Source: Pedobacter nyackensis (GTDB taxonomy: Bacteria > Bacteroidota > Bacteroidia > Sphingobacteriales > Sphingobacteriaceae). Taken from it: 64,000 nucleotides of DNA. The notes beneath the pieces are model-generated. The model had not been told where the DNA came from. It worked only from the letters and a program-made list of their open reading frames with translations, and made no database searches. Location of the stretch: positions 62,001-126,000 of the forward strand of contig NZ_FWYB01000013.1 of NCBI RefSeq assembly GCF_900176505.1, read 5' to 3'. The position numbers and the translations under genes are program-made. Shown here piece by piece: positions 25,439-35,070 of this stretch (its first letter is position 1; every line of letters begins with the position of its first letter).

Positions 25439-27754
25439 TTAGGATATTTGCGATGAATTGTAAATAACCCCAACTCGTAGTGCCTTTAAACCTGTAATAT
25501 CCTGCAGTTCTTCGACCTCAAAATTTTCCAACTCTGAAGAGAGTTTCCCTTCTTGCTGCAAAATCCTAATGTATTTTAGGTATTCCCTTTGTTCTACTTC
25601 AGAAGTGTATACAATGGTTATCTTTCCAGGCTGTGAGATCCTTTCTGTAGTATGTTTGATGTGTGCCTTATCGATACGTTTTTTAACCATCTCAAAGCGG
25701 GCATTATAAGTTCCATCTACGTCAAAACGTTTTTCATCCAATCTGAAGCGAATCGCTATTGGTGTACTATATACCAAAATCAAAGAACTAACCTCTAATG
25801 GATAAGGCAATTCTGACAAATTTGAATGATGTATATGCTCGAGCTTGCACATCGTTCTTAGCTGCCAGATTCTCAAATCAGACAACATAGCCGGTTCAAA
25901 TTTTAGTTTAGGGGAAACAGATTGTCCGACATAGAGATTGTGTTCAATACCGTCCGACTTAAATCTTTCAAAATAGTGTGGAAAAATACGCTGGGCGTTT
26001 ACCTGCTCTTCGTCAAGGGTATCACCAAAGTACCCGTTGATCTGGCTGATAGTCTGATCAAACTTCCGCCGGTAAGTATGGAACACACCGTTTTGTTTGT
26101 CTAAGGCTTCTGTATATTCTTTTATTGCCTCCTTATATTGATCAGCACGAATAGTCATAAGCCAAGGTTGAATGGTACCTGCTAAATAATCAGTAACCCG
26201 CTGTTCAGTATCGGCCCGAAAAAAGGATTTCACGATAACTAACAGCTCATTGAGTTCCTTGTTAAAACGAGCATATTGTTTTGTATGATTATCCTCCTTA
26301 ATACGTTGTATTAGAGAAAGAGCTGAATTAAGTTGCAGTTCGAGGTCTTTCTCTACACTAAGATTTCTGGACTTTGATGATCCCTTTACATCAACCTGTC
26401 CATATAAAGGGACGACATTTTCGAAGATGATTTCCTGTTCGCTGGTCTGTCCTTCCCCAGGTATTTCATTGTATTCTGCCTTAATCGCCTGTCGGAATTT
26501 CCAGCTTACGCTTGGATGCAGTGATGTATATTTCTGTTGTATCATCGCCTGGATGTTACTTTCCATTTCAATGGCTATCTTTTCCAGCTTATCACTTAGG
26601 TAAGGCATCACCACTTCAAGTTTGCGTGCAGTAATGCTATTGAGTACCTTGACATGTGGCGACAAGACTTCTAAAACCCCGAGAATAATGCCATTTTTAA
26701 CTACAGGTGCCAAAATGAAACTACCGGATTTACTGTCGAGCAAGGGCCGAACAATTGAATGATCTGGATGCTTTGAAACAAATTCCCCGATATCAGAAAT
26801 TGCCAGGTACTGTCTGCCGGAAATCATTTGCCAATACTGTTCCAATACCAGGAAATCCTCAACTGGATTAGTCTTTCCAGGTAAAATAATACTGTGTTTA
26901 CGTTGGACCATGGTCATTTCATTGAGCCTATTTCCTTCATGACAAAACATCACATAGCCGACGCTGAGATCACTCAAACGGAATATGGAGCTAAAAATTG
27001 AATTAAGGCTTTGCTGAAACTCGTTAGATTCAAAATCCAAAAGCTTTCCCTTGAAAATGGAAACCGCATTTTCTATCGTCGCATCAAAAAGCGTAATGAT
27101 TGTGAAACCCTTCAATACATAGCTTTCCGATGGAAATTTAGTCTGCCACAAGCTCAAGTCATCGTAATTATCCATTAACTTATTCATGTCCTCACTGGTC
27201 AGGGGAACCGCTTTATCTGTAGGTATAATGTCCAAAAAATCAGCATTATAGAGGATTCGATAATGCTTAATAATGCCTTCAGAGGTAGGAATATCGTAAA
27301 ACAGCGGTTTTCCAAAATCAAGTCGGGTGCCATAAAATTTATTCAGAATGATACAGCAGCTCATGATATACAATTGCAGCCCATCAAAATCTCTGATATT
27401 TAATTCAAATTCCTGGCCGGCTTCTTTAAGAATAGATTTAAAGCGCCCCGTCTGGTTGAAAATCAGATTGTTGTAAGGTAAGCCTACTGCTTTGATCTCA
27501 TTATGCGTAAGCTGGACAGGGAAATAGTCAGCCAAAAGTTCAGTGATTAACGGAACCTGCTTTTCGAATATAGCAGTATCTGAAATCCCGGTTCTGAGTT
27601 CAGGAAAGGCTGAAATTCGTTCCAGCAATTGCTTTCTACGCATTGAATCCCCATTATTTTCTGTTTCTGCCAGCTGTTCAATTTTTAAAATTACTGACTC
27701 AAACGAAAATTGCATTTGAAATGGAGTTTGGAAATCGGTCCTGATCAGTGTCAT
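25439..27754 (-). CDS. Large GAF-domain protein
   Basis: 771-residue cytoplasmic protein. A GAF-like segment is visible about residues 310-410 (SGSFILAPVVKNGIILGVLEVLSP), flanked by long helical regions with few recognisable motifs. There is no signal peptide, no membrane segment, and no histidine-kinase, GGDEF or helix-turn-helix motif that I can see. Such large GAF proteins occur in Pedobacter and relatives without an assigned role; binding of a small molecule is likely. It stands alone between system 2 and a divergent gene remnant, with its own promoter presumably in the 258-base gap upstream. Confidence 0.8.
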   Translation of the reverse strand: MTLIRTDFQTPFQMQFSFESVILKIEQLAETENNGDSMRRKQLLERISAFPELRTGISDTAIFEKQVPLITELLADYFPVQLTHNEIKAVGLPYNNLIFNQTGRFKSILKEAGQEFELNIRDFDGLQLYIMSCCIILNKFYGTRLDFGKPLFYDIPTSEGIIKHYRILYNADFLDIIPTDKAVPLTSEDMNKLMDNYDDLSLWQTKFPSESYVLKGFTIITLFDATIENAVSIFKGKLLDFESNEFQQSLNSIFSSIFRLSDLSVGYVMFCHEGNRLNEMTMVQRKHSIILPGKTNPVEDFLVLEQYWQMISGRQYLAISDIGEFVSKHPDHSIVRPLLDSKSGSFILAPVVKNGIILGVLEVLSPHVKVLNSITARKLEVVMPYLSDKLEKIAIEMESNIQAMIQQKYTSLHPSVSWKFRQAIKAEYNEIPGEGQTSEQEIIFENVVPLYGQVDVKGSSKSRNLSVEKDLELQLNSALSLIQRIKEDNHTKQYARFNKELNELLVIVKSFFRADTEQRVTDYLAGTIQPWLMTIRADQYKEAIKEYTEALDKQNGVFHTYRRKFDQTISQINGYFGDTLDEEQVNAQRIFPHYFERFKSDGIEHNLYVGQSVSPKLKFEPAMLSDLRIWQLRTMCKLEHIHHSNLSELPYPLEVSSLILVYSTPIAIRFRLDEKRFDVDGTYNARFEMVKKRIDKAHIKHTTERISQPGKITIVYTSEVEQREYLKYIRILQQEGKLSSELENFEVEELQDITGLKALRVGVIYNSSQIS

Positions 27755-27852
27755 GGCTTATTTTCTTATACTAAGATAATGCTTATCCCTGGCAATACTA
27801 TCATACGCTCCTTTAGAATTAGCTTATTAAAATTTTTAATTTACAGCCTTAG

Positions 27853-28028
27853 CCGCTCCTAAGATTTTACCATTACTTTTATGCCACCAAAGCAAATGGT
27901 ATTGATTACCTACTTAAACCTTTTTCAAAAGAAGAACTGAAAAAAGCTTTTAGAAAAGTAGATAACTTCAAAAACTTTTTTCCACAATCTTTAAAACCCT
28001 TGAAAAAAAATCATGTCAGAAATATTTA
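27853..28028 (+). pseudogene. Remnant of a LytTR-type response regulator
   Basis: A frame from 27853 to the stop at 28028 reads YATKANGIDYLLKPF followed by SKEELKKAFRKVDNFKNFF. That is the end of a receiver domain (conserved lysine-proline of beta5 in SIDYLLKP) and the linker of a LytR/AlgR-type regulator. The N-terminal phosphoacceptor part and the C-terminal LytTR domain are missing, and two or three residues before NGIDYLL are deleted. It runs into the start of the Crp-type gene. Confidence 0.7.
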
Positions 28029-28588
28029 AAAGTCATTTAGAAAAATTCATCGAAATAAACGAAGAAGAATTCGCAGGTATTTTACCTTTTTTTCAGATTA
28101 AAAAGGTCAGGAAGAAAGAGAATTTGCTTGTTGAAGGACAAATTTGTAAATCTCATTATTTTGTCCTTAAGGGTTGCTTGCGAAAATTTTTTATAAATAA
28201 AAAAGGTATTGAACAAACTACTGAATTTGCGATTGAAAATTGGTGGATTACAGACAACTTTGCTTATGAACGAGGCCTGTCGACCGAATTTTACATTCAG
28301 GCAGTAGAAAATTCGGAGATTTTAATCATTAACCGTCAGTCCCAGGAAAAACTATTGATAGAATACCCGAAAATGGAACGCTATTTTCGTTTTATCTACC
28401 AACGAGCTTATGCAGCATCACAGCTACGAATTAAATATCTGTATGACTTAACCAAAGAAGAATTCTATAATCACCTGTGTGAAAGTCAACCTGAATTTGT
28501 ACAGCGGATTCCACAATATTTAGTCGCATCTTTTTTAGGATTTACCCCAGAATATTTAAGTGAAATCAGAAATAAAAAACGTTCTTAA
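28013..28588 (+). CDS. Crp/Fnr-family transcription regulator
   Basis: 191 residues with an N-terminal cyclic-nucleotide-binding-like beta roll (LLVEGQICKSHYFVLKGCLRKFF) and a C-terminal winged helix (FVQRIPQYLVASFLGFTPEYLSEIRNK). There is no cysteine cluster, so an iron-sulfur FNR role is unlikely. Such regulators commonly sit next to the gene they control; the next gene, an AhpD-like protein, starts 66 bases downstream on the same strand. Start ATG at 28013 overlaps the end of the response-regulator remnant. The pair may have arrived together at this place. Confidence 0.88.
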   Translation: MSEIFKSHLEKFIEINEEEFAGILPFFQIKKVRKKENLLVEGQICKSHYFVLKGCLRKFFINKKGIEQTTEFAIENWWITDNFAYERGLSTEFYIQAVENSEILIINRQSQEKLLIEYPKMERYFRFIYQRAYAASQLRIKYLYDLTKEEFYNHLCESQPEFVQRIPQYLVASFLGFTPEYLSEIRNKKRS

Positions 28589-28654
28589 ACTGGTTTAAGT
28601 TTTTATCATTTTCTATTTCCGAATTTTGTCCTGTTCATTTAAAACAAAATAAAA

Positions 28655-29095
28655 ATGGAAGATAGAATAAACATCAACGAAATTGAGCCACAAGCATATA
28701 AAGCTATGTTTGCTTTGGAAGGTTATCTGGGAACAACCCAATTGTCTAAAACACTTAAAGAACTAATAAAAATTCGAGCTTCTCAAATTAATGGGTGTGC
28801 ATTTTGTATTGATATGCACACAAAAGACGCGCTGAAATATGGAGAAACCACTCAACGTATTTTTCTGCTTAATGCCTGGCGTGAGACAGATTTATTTACT
28901 ATAGAAGAAAAAGTGATTTTGTCCATGACTGAAGAAATTACATTAATTAATAACCAAGGCTTATCTGGTGAAACATACAAAAAAGCAGCAGAGTTATTTG
29001 ATAAAAATACCATCGCTCAAATTATAATGGCAATCGTAACCATAAATGCATGGAATAGAATTGCAATAAGTACGGAGTTGAAACCCGGAAAATAA
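28655..29095 (+). CDS. Carboxymuconolactone decarboxylase / AhpD-like protein
   Basis: 146-residue all-helical protein of the AhpD-like superfamily. The redox CxxC with following histidine is present as CAFCIDMHTKDA, so it is more likely an alkylhydroperoxidase-type thiol enzyme than a true decarboxylase. The C-terminal IAQIIMAIVTINAWNRIAIS is the usual family end. Probably expressed with the Crp-type gene before it and controlled by it. A long hairpin separates it from the convergent small gene downstream. Confidence 0.92.
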   Translation: MEDRININEIEPQAYKAMFALEGYLGTTQLSKTLKELIKIRASQINGCAFCIDMHTKDALKYGETTQRIFLLNAWRETDLFTIEEKVILSMTEEITLINNQGLSGETYKKAAELFDKNTIAQIIMAIVTINAWNRIAISTELKPGK

Positions 29096-29103
29096 AACAA
29101 CAC

Positions 29104-29147
29104 TAGTAACCACTTCTATATGCCTTTGTATATAAAAGTGGTTACTA
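29104..29147. terminator. Long hairpin between convergent genes
   Basis: Perfect 12-base-pair stem TAGTAACCACTT / AAGTGGTTACTA; after one mismatch a further TATAT/ATATA stem forms in the loop. A T run occurs only 12 bases later on the plus strand, so it is a likely but not classical terminator. Confidence 0.6.
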
Positions 29148-29160
29148 ACACTTCTATTTT

Positions 29161-29391
29161 TTACAACCTATACCGAAGTTTGATATTTCTTCCTATGGCT
29201 TTAAGTAGTCCAGGATGATCGCTTACAGTAGCATCAACAGCATCCCAGTCCCCTTTTGAGTTGCAAGCAAGCTGATACTCTTTGCCATCCAGGTTAATTT
29301 GGATTAAACTGGTTTCTTTTGTTATTCCCTTCGTGATGATAATGTAGGTATAATCCTTTTCATCAAAGTTGATGCGCATCGGTAAACTCAT
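29161..29391 (-). CDS. Small hypothetical protein
   Basis: I do not recognise this 76-residue protein. It is soluble, without signal peptide or membrane helix, and has a mixed beta pattern (INFDEKDYTYIIITKG, SLIQINLDGKEYQLACN) followed by a short helix and a basic end (NIKLRYRL). Composition and codon use look like real Bacteroidetes coding sequence, and it fills a convergent slot ending 14 bases after the long hairpin. A plausible start is ATG 29391 (MSLPMRINFDEK); Met5 is an alternative. Confidence 0.55.
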   Translation of the reverse strand: MSLPMRINFDEKDYTYIIITKGITKETSLIQINLDGKEYQLACNSKGDWDAVDATVSDHPGLLKAIGRNIKLRYRL

Positions 29392-29493
29392 AATGCAAAT
29401 ATAGCGTCAGAAATTTACTTTTATTGTGCTCGTTGTTATATAAATCTTATTGTAGCGCTGCATTACTTAAAACAGTGATCAACAATTATACCT

Positions 29494-29988
29494 CTAATTG
29501 TTGATCATAGATTCCAAGTGTTCGTCTTTATTTCTAAGATCGAGCCCGCCCTCGTAAACAGATTTTAGGTTAACCAAATAAAAAGCCCAGCCACTTGAAC
29601 AGCCAAGCCTGATGAACTGTTTAGAATGATCATCTTCAGGTATATTATAATGCCTTAGTTTCACGATGGTATAACCAGCTTGCTCCGTCAGATTCACATC
29701 TACAATGCATTTTCCTTCAAAGCTGAACTGCAAAAAGTCTTTACCATTTGCCTTTATAATCATTCCAGACATTGGATCCTCATATAAATACCAAAACCAG
29801 GTATAAGCACACCCGGCGGTAACATTCAGCTCGGACCCAATCAGTGTCCCGGTATCATTAGTAAAAATCACTTGTTTGAGGAACCACTTCTCCAATTCCT
29901 GGCCCTTAGTCCAGGAATTGTAAATAGCTGTTAAAGGAGCCTTAATTGCGATAGTTTTTGTAAAGGAGGTCCAATCAAAATTATTCAT
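29494..29988 (-). CDS. SRPBCC/START-like (AHSA1-type) protein
   Basis: 164 residues with the opening TKTIAIKAPLTAIYNSWTKGQELEKWFLK, the usual start of AHSA1/SRPBCC proteins, and the helix-grip ending with a long C-terminal helix (IRLGCSSGWAFYLVNLKSVYEGG). These proteins bind a hydrophobic ligand or an Hsp90-type partner in the cytoplasm; the exact role cannot be given. It stands alone; a terminator for the upstream-lying system 3 operon lies just before its promoter region. Confidence 0.85.
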   Translation of the reverse strand: MNNFDWTSFTKTIAIKAPLTAIYNSWTKGQELEKWFLKQVIFTNDTGTLIGSELNVTAGCAYTWFWYLYEDPMSGMIIKANGKDFLQFSFEGKCIVDVNLTEQAGYTIVKLRHYNIPEDDHSKQFIRLGCSSGWAFYLVNLKSVYEGGLDLRNKDEHLESMINN

Positions 29989-30038
29989 AAACGAGTAATA
30001 AAAATTGTTTATATAATCAACTCAAATATAACAAAAAC

Positions 30039-30071
30039 AATGAGCCGATTACCTGAAATAATCGGCTCATT
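30039..30071 (-). terminator. Terminator of the system 3 operon
   Basis: Perfect 13-base-pair stem AATGAGCCGATTA / TAATCGGCTCATT with loop CCTGAAA; on the minus strand it is followed by GTTTTTGT. It lies 37 bases after the stop of the last system 3 gene. Confidence 0.85.
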
Positions 30072-30107
30072 ATTAAATATTTTATCAATGAGATAGAGAC
30101 AGCTTTT

Positions 30108-31301
30108 TTATGATTTGGACAATATCTGGGCGATCAAATCATCCAGAGCTTTAGCATTTCCTTCGCCACTACCCACAAATTTCCTGATAATAATCCCATT
30201 CTTATCGATCAGTATTTTAGTTGGATACGCACTGACATTATATTTTTCAGTCACAGATAGTTTTCCCTTTTCTACTTGCTCATTTAAAACATTGATCCAG
30301 CTCATCTGATCCTGATCCAATGCTACAGTCCATTTTTTATAATTGTCTTCGGGCTTTCCGTGTTCATTTGCGACACCTAAAATCTCCAATCCTCTGTCTT
30401 TATATTCCGCATATAATTTACGCAAGTGCGGATGGGTTTGGCGACATGGAAAGCACCAACTGCCCCAGAAATCAAGCAATACCAGTTTACCTTTAAGTGA
30501 AACCAGACTAACTTCTTTACCATTTCTATCTTTTAAGATAAAATCAGTAGCTGTAGCACCAAGGGCAGTTACTTTTGCTATCTCCATGCGCTTTGCATAG
30601 GCCTGTCCTTCGTTTGAAGCTTTAATTTCCGGTAGGAACTGCTTAAACAAAGGTTCTATTTCAGATGGTTCTAAGATCAATTGGGTATACTCTCTTAGCA
30701 TGTTCAACGCTGTGCCGGATTGTGGATGGTTAAACAGATAAGTCTTCTTCACTGAATCTATCTGGGAATCAATTTTAGACCTTTTCTTTGTATAGTTGGC
30801 TATACCTAGGCTATCCTTATTTTTATACGCATGGGCCCCTTCTTCCTTATACATTTTAGTATTGGTAGCATAATATGGATCTAACTTTGCCTTCAGTTCT
30901 TGTCTGTCTGCATCAGCCTTTGAGCCTTTAACGATCGTGCTGTTTAGTTTTTGAACCGCATTTGCACTGAGCTTTCCTTTATCGATGTAAAACTCATGGA
31001 CATAATCTTTTAGCATGCGTGTAACTGCATAATATTTTTCTACACTATCTGCAACTTTTAGCTGAATTACTGCTATAGCGGGATAAGAGATCCGGCCTTT
31101 GAAAGTATAAGTACCATTGATCAACTTTGTGCTGTCTTTTATCTCTTTGCCATTCTGTTTAAATTTCAAATAAATGGTTTGATCTACTGCACGCTTGTAA
31201 TCAGACACCTTACCTGTTAAAGTGAAAGGATTGCCCATCTGTGCAGCGCCAAATAATGGCGCTAGCATAAGCGCAAAAACATATATATATTTACTCTTCA
31301 T
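30108..31301 (-). CDS. TlpA-like thioredoxin-fold protein with N-terminal DUF4369 (system 3)
   Basis: 397 residues: signal peptide (IYVFALMLAPLFGAAQ), DUF4369 domain (FTLTGKVSDYKRAVDQTIYL), helical middle, and C-terminal thioredoxin domain with redox motif WCFPC in LDFWGSWCFPCRQTHPHL and the cis-proline segment YPTKILIDKNG. It should act as a periplasmic thiol-disulfide reductase or a thioredoxin-like carrier. It is the last gene of system 3, three bases after the PKD-like gene and followed by a strong terminator. It is the positional paralogue of the TlpA-like gene of system 2. Confidence 0.92.
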   Translation of the reverse strand: MKSKYIYVFALMLAPLFGAAQMGNPFTLTGKVSDYKRAVDQTIYLKFKQNGKEIKDSTKLINGTYTFKGRISYPAIAVIQLKVADSVEKYYAVTRMLKDYVHEFYIDKGKLSANAVQKLNSTIVKGSKADADRQELKAKLDPYYATNTKMYKEEGAHAYKNKDSLGIANYTKKRSKIDSQIDSVKKTYLFNHPQSGTALNMLREYTQLILEPSEIEPLFKQFLPEIKASNEGQAYAKRMEIAKVTALGATATDFILKDRNGKEVSLVSLKGKLVLLDFWGSWCFPCRQTHPHLRKLYAEYKDRGLEILGVANEHGKPEDNYKKWTVALDQDQMSWINVLNEQVEKGKLSVTEKYNVSAYPTKILIDKNGIIIRKFVGSGEGNAKALDDLIAQILSKS

Positions 31302-31304
31302 GGG

Positions 31305-32819
31305 TTATCTTTTTTCTTTATAGAACATGCTTGTTATTTTTCCAAAGCCCGAATAGGTCTTAACCGGACTGCCCAATGCTCCTGTGGGAGAAACATCAAA
31401 CTCATTTATTTTTCCTTCGGCTCCGTTATAGGTTGATATATACAATTTACCTGTTGTTCTCAGAATCTGATAAGAGGTACTGAATTCTGCTACCCTGCTT
31501 ACAGAGAACTTCATATCTGTAATTTGTTCACCGCTAGCTGCTGTATAAGCTATTGTAGCAGTATTGGACTTATAATCATATACCATTACATTGTTTCCAG
31601 AAACATAATAGATATGCGGAAGTTGTGTAGAACCTGCAAAGATTGTCGCACTGCTCATCGCTGCAGATGCAGGAATTTCAGCATACGCTGCCGCTGCTTT
31701 TTGTGTACCTATTGGATATATCTGATAGAAATACATTTTTCCAGCGTCATCCTTCATTAGCCAGTTGTAATAGGCATACTGGTTAGAGTAGCAGGCATAT
31801 ACACATTTTTTCTTTACGTTATTCGGATCAAATGCTCCCGGACTTGACATATCTGTGCTGTAGGTATTCAATTGGCCTACGCTGCCACCTGTAAACCAAA
31901 GAAAACGTCCGTTTTTTTGATCATAACAAATGAAGTTTGTTGTAATCGCGGGGGTGTTTGCTTTCCCTGCGGTTGTAGAGGTGATGATGAAAGGTGCTAC
32001 CTCATAATCGCCAAGCAATGCGCCATCAAAAGTAGGTGTACTCGCACTTGGTGCACCGAATTGGACTTTGCCATTTACCAGCGCATAAATCGCATTTCCG
32101 CTCCAATATCCCTGAATTGCCGATAACTCTACCGGTGCAGGTGGAGGGCTTGCTAATAGTCCGGAAAAAGGACCGGCATCCTGATAAGTTTCTGGATCCA
32201 ATTGCATGGTAGTCCTGCCGGGAGCAGATACGAACACGTAAAATGGTTTTTGGATCTGCTCTCCTGATTTGAAGTAAAAACCCGTCAACTGGCCTACAGG
32301 CGTAGGAATGTAGCTGCCCTTGTTAGCCTCACTATATAGATTTCTGAAAATTGTGCCATCAAGCCCCAGATGGCTGATATCGCCTCCTTGTGGTTTTTCT
32401 TCCAATACTACAATACCACTTCCAAACCTAGATATGATAGTAAGGTGGGTTTGAACTGTCGAGGTAATATTTGTACTGACATCTTTTACTACATACATCA
32501 GTGTGTAACAACCCAATGGCGCATTCATGGCAACCTTCAGGTCCTTTTTATCAGAGAGTTCAATTTTAGGCCCAAAAGCATCGCTGAACATATACCAGCT
32601 ATAGGTATACATACCATTGGTAACATTGTCTTGTGTCACTGTAGGCGTAATACGAAGTGTATCACTCAGCAATATATCTATATTGTCGCCTGTGCTCAAC
32701 GCAGTAACTTTAATTTCGTTGATTGGTTTTAAATCATAGTTGCTCTTGTCTTTCATACATGCTGCAAGTAGCATGGAAAGGATCACAAAGCTTAGTAATG
32801 ATAATATATTAGATTTCAT
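31305..32819 (-). CDS. PKD-like family surface lipoprotein (system 3)
   Basis: 504 residues with lipoprotein signal ILSLLSFVILSMLLAAC (Cys21) followed by MKDKSNYDLKPI. An N-terminal PKD-like domain (TYSWYMFSDAFGPKIELSDKKDL) is followed by a large repeat-poor beta region (AYAEIPASAAMSSATIFAGS). Role as in system 2: accessory surface lipoprotein, no enzyme motif visible. Four bases separate it from the DUF4843 gene, so translation is tightly coupled. It differs enough from the system 2 copy that the two systems probably bind different ligands. Confidence 0.87.
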   Translation of the reverse strand: MKSNILSLLSFVILSMLLAACMKDKSNYDLKPINEIKVTALSTGDNIDILLSDTLRITPTVTQDNVTNGMYTYSWYMFSDAFGPKIELSDKKDLKVAMNAPLGCYTLMYVVKDVSTNITSTVQTHLTIISRFGSGIVVLEEKPQGGDISHLGLDGTIFRNLYSEANKGSYIPTPVGQLTGFYFKSGEQIQKPFYVFVSAPGRTTMQLDPETYQDAGPFSGLLASPPPAPVELSAIQGYWSGNAIYALVNGKVQFGAPSASTPTFDGALLGDYEVAPFIITSTTAGKANTPAITTNFICYDQKNGRFLWFTGGSVGQLNTYSTDMSSPGAFDPNNVKKKCVYACYSNQYAYYNWLMKDDAGKMYFYQIYPIGTQKAAAAYAEIPASAAMSSATIFAGSTQLPHIYYVSGNNVMVYDYKSNTATIAYTAASGEQITDMKFSVSRVAEFSTSYQILRTTGKLYISTYNGAEGKINEFDVSPTGALGSPVKTYSGFGKITSMFYKEKR

Positions 32820-32823
32820 TTTT

Positions 32824-33618
32824 TTATAGTTTAGGGAATGTAACCTGATTGCCTGTTTCGTCTATCATTGGCCCATTTACTTTTTCATACTCATATAGTG
32901 CTGAAACAAGTTTTGCCAGATAAATATACATCTGTGCTGCCGTAGGAGATTCTGCACTATCACGGGCTCTCGGGCCCCACACTACTCTTCCTGTGATGTC
33001 AATTATAAATTTGTATTTCGTGGCACTGTAGGTTCCAAAAAAGAGCTTAAACCAACTGCCGGAGGCATCCCAGGTATCAGGTTTTAAAAGCTGATCACTC
33101 AACTTGATCAGGTAACCGGGCACATACGTACCGACTGGTTCTCCGTTGAATGTATTATTAGTTTTGGTATTCATAATTTGGAGTGGAAACTCCGCGCTGG
33201 TCGCAATTTTCACATACAGCCTTACCTGCTTCGCTTTGAGGTCTGCTGTTCTTTTGATGAGAATAGGAACCCTTCCGGTGATCTCATTTGCTTTAATTTT
33301 GGTCTCCAGTATTTGATAGTGTGTTCCGGCAAGAGCCGTAGTTAAGTTTTCGTCCACTTTCAGTGGAACTATACGATCTACCGGAGACATGTTACCCGAA
33401 ATTTTTACAGGAATGTAAATGGTATCTAACATTACCGTATTGGCCTTTTCAGCAAAGGAATAGCTAGTGCTATCTCTAACCCCAACAAATTTTTCTTTGT
33501 CAATATAAATGCCCGCCTTATCTTCATACATCAATTCTTCCTTTTTGCAGGAAGCCATAATTAGCAGCAAGATGAGTGAGAGGAATTGAATTTTATGAAT
33601 GTGAAATATAGTTTTCAT
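32824..33618 (-). CDS. DUF4843 lipoprotein (system 3)
   Basis: 264 residues; signal with lipobox LLLIMASC then KKEELMYEDKAGIYID. The string YIPVKISGNMSPVDRIVPLKVDE and the later GTHYQILETKIKANEITGRVPILI are the DUF4843 beta-domain pattern, and the C-terminal WDASGSWFKLFFGTYSATKYKF corresponds to the W-rich part of the system 2 protein. It lies 17 bases downstream of susD and four bases before the PKD-like gene. Function unknown; expected on the cell surface. Confidence 0.87.
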   Translation of the reverse strand: MKTIFHIHKIQFLSLILLLIMASCKKEELMYEDKAGIYIDKEKFVGVRDSTSYSFAEKANTVMLDTIYIPVKISGNMSPVDRIVPLKVDENLTTALAGTHYQILETKIKANEITGRVPILIKRTADLKAKQVRLYVKIATSAEFPLQIMNTKTNNTFNGEPVGTYVPGYLIKLSDQLLKPDTWDASGSWFKLFFGTYSATKYKFIIDITGRVVWGPRARDSAESPTAAQMYIYLAKLVSALYEYEKVNGPMIDETGNQVTFPKL

Positions 33619-33635
33619 TTTTCGTTGCTTTAAGG

Positions 33636-35054
33636 TTATCTGTTACCAAATTCAATTTCAGTGTCAGGTAGTGGAAACACATAGGTTGCCGCAGTCATAG
33701 TCACTGTCGACCTCGGAACCGGAAGTGTCCCCAAACGTTTGTAGTAGAAGAACAATTGTCCTTCAGCATAAAACTCTTTGATGTACTCTTTAGCAATTTC
33801 CTGCATTCTGATCGTCTCATTAAAAGTGGAAGTCAATGCTGCCAATCCGCGATTTATCCTGATTTCGTTAACCAGGGTTCTTGCTTCCGTAAGGTCTGTG
33901 GTAGCTTCAGCGGCTATATAATACATTTCTGAAAGCCTGATTAATGGCACCTGATTGCTGAGCTGCAGATTGGTAATACCATCCTGCCAGAACTTGCTGC
34001 TATACGCGAATCCATTAGATGTTCTGATATGATACAGGTAACGGTAATCGGTAGAACCACCCTGAGCAATATCAAATACCGTATTCATGGTTGCAGTAGT
34101 CAGAAAGAAAGTAGAACCCTGGAAACTTGTATTTCCTTCCAGACGGAAACGGATGTCTACAAGCGTTTTAATTAAAGGCAAATTCAGTCCAAACACATGC
34201 TCGGTAGAGAAGGTTCGGTCCTGGTTGGCCGTCAGGTTAAAAGTACTACGGTTTACAAATGGAAACTTACCGGAAGCGATGACTTCCTTCGCATATTGGA
34301 GTGCCTTTACTTTATCGCCTGCGTACAGGTAGATACGTGCTTTCAGCGCCTTTACCGCCCAGTAGTTAAAATGATTACGTGTATAGTTGGTAAACTCGTC
34401 GGCACTCGCCTCTGTGTTGTATACAATTTCCTGATATACGGATAACAGTTGTTCTGCTTCATCCAGATCTTTTAGACAAAGCTCAATAACCTCGGCGGTG
34501 GTGCTTAATGGGCTTACCTCTTTGCTGAATGTTTTAATATACGGAATGGCTTTTACTGAACCCCCATTTACAGGAACAGGTCCAAACATACGCAGTAAAT
34601 CAAAATGCATATACGCCCTTAAACCCAAAGCCTCACCTTTTACCAGGTTATAATGGTTTTTCAGGAATACACCTTTGGCCTGGTCTACGTGGTCGAGGAT
34701 ATTATTTACCCCACCAATAGCCTTATACATATTGCTCCATATTGTTGCTATGGTTGATTTTACCACTGGAGCTGTATAATTGTATCTGGTATGTTCCAGC
34801 AAGGGATGGCCAGTTGAGGTGGTTTGATAGTTCTGTCCCATGGCACTGATGGTTGTCATGGTCAGGTTATCTGCATAGAGCCCAGTCCCCATTTGCAGGT
34901 AAGAACCCAGTAAAGCCTGATTAAAGCCTGCTTCGGTACTGAACATTTCGTCCTGAATCACCTGGGTGCCGGGTTTTACATCAAGCCATTTTTTGCAGGA
35001 GGAAATCCCCGTTGCAAGGAGGCAGAATAGTAAGATATATAGTGGCTTTTTCAT
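33636..35054 (-). CDS. RagB/SusD family lipoprotein (system 3)
   Basis: 472 residues with lipobox TGISSC and mature start KKWLDVKPGTQVIQDEMFSTEAGF. TPR-like helices (GEALGLRAYMHFDLLRMFGP) and the C-terminal LSEMYYIAAEATTDLTEART... EFYAEGQLFFYYKRLG identify the family. It is the ligand-binding lid for SusC of system 3, which ends 16 bases upstream. Shorter than the system 2 copy by 30 residues, mostly in the middle loop region. Confidence 0.95.
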   Translation of the reverse strand: MKKPLYILLFCLLATGISSCKKWLDVKPGTQVIQDEMFSTEAGFNQALLGSYLQMGTGLYADNLTMTTISAMGQNYQTTSTGHPLLEHTRYNYTAPVVKSTIATIWSNMYKAIGGVNNILDHVDQAKGVFLKNHYNLVKGEALGLRAYMHFDLLRMFGPVPVNGGSVKAIPYIKTFSKEVSPLSTTAEVIELCLKDLDEAEQLLSVYQEIVYNTEASADEFTNYTRNHFNYWAVKALKARIYLYAGDKVKALQYAKEVIASGKFPFVNRSTFNLTANQDRTFSTEHVFGLNLPLIKTLVDIRFRLEGNTSFQGSTFFLTTATMNTVFDIAQGGSTDYRYLYHIRTSNGFAYSSKFWQDGITNLQLSNQVPLIRLSEMYYIAAEATTDLTEARTLVNEIRINRGLAALTSTFNETIRMQEIAKEYIKEFYAEGQLFFYYKRLGTLPVPRSTVTMTAATYVFPLPDTEIEFGNR

Positions 35055-35070
35055 AAAGCTATAGTTTTAA

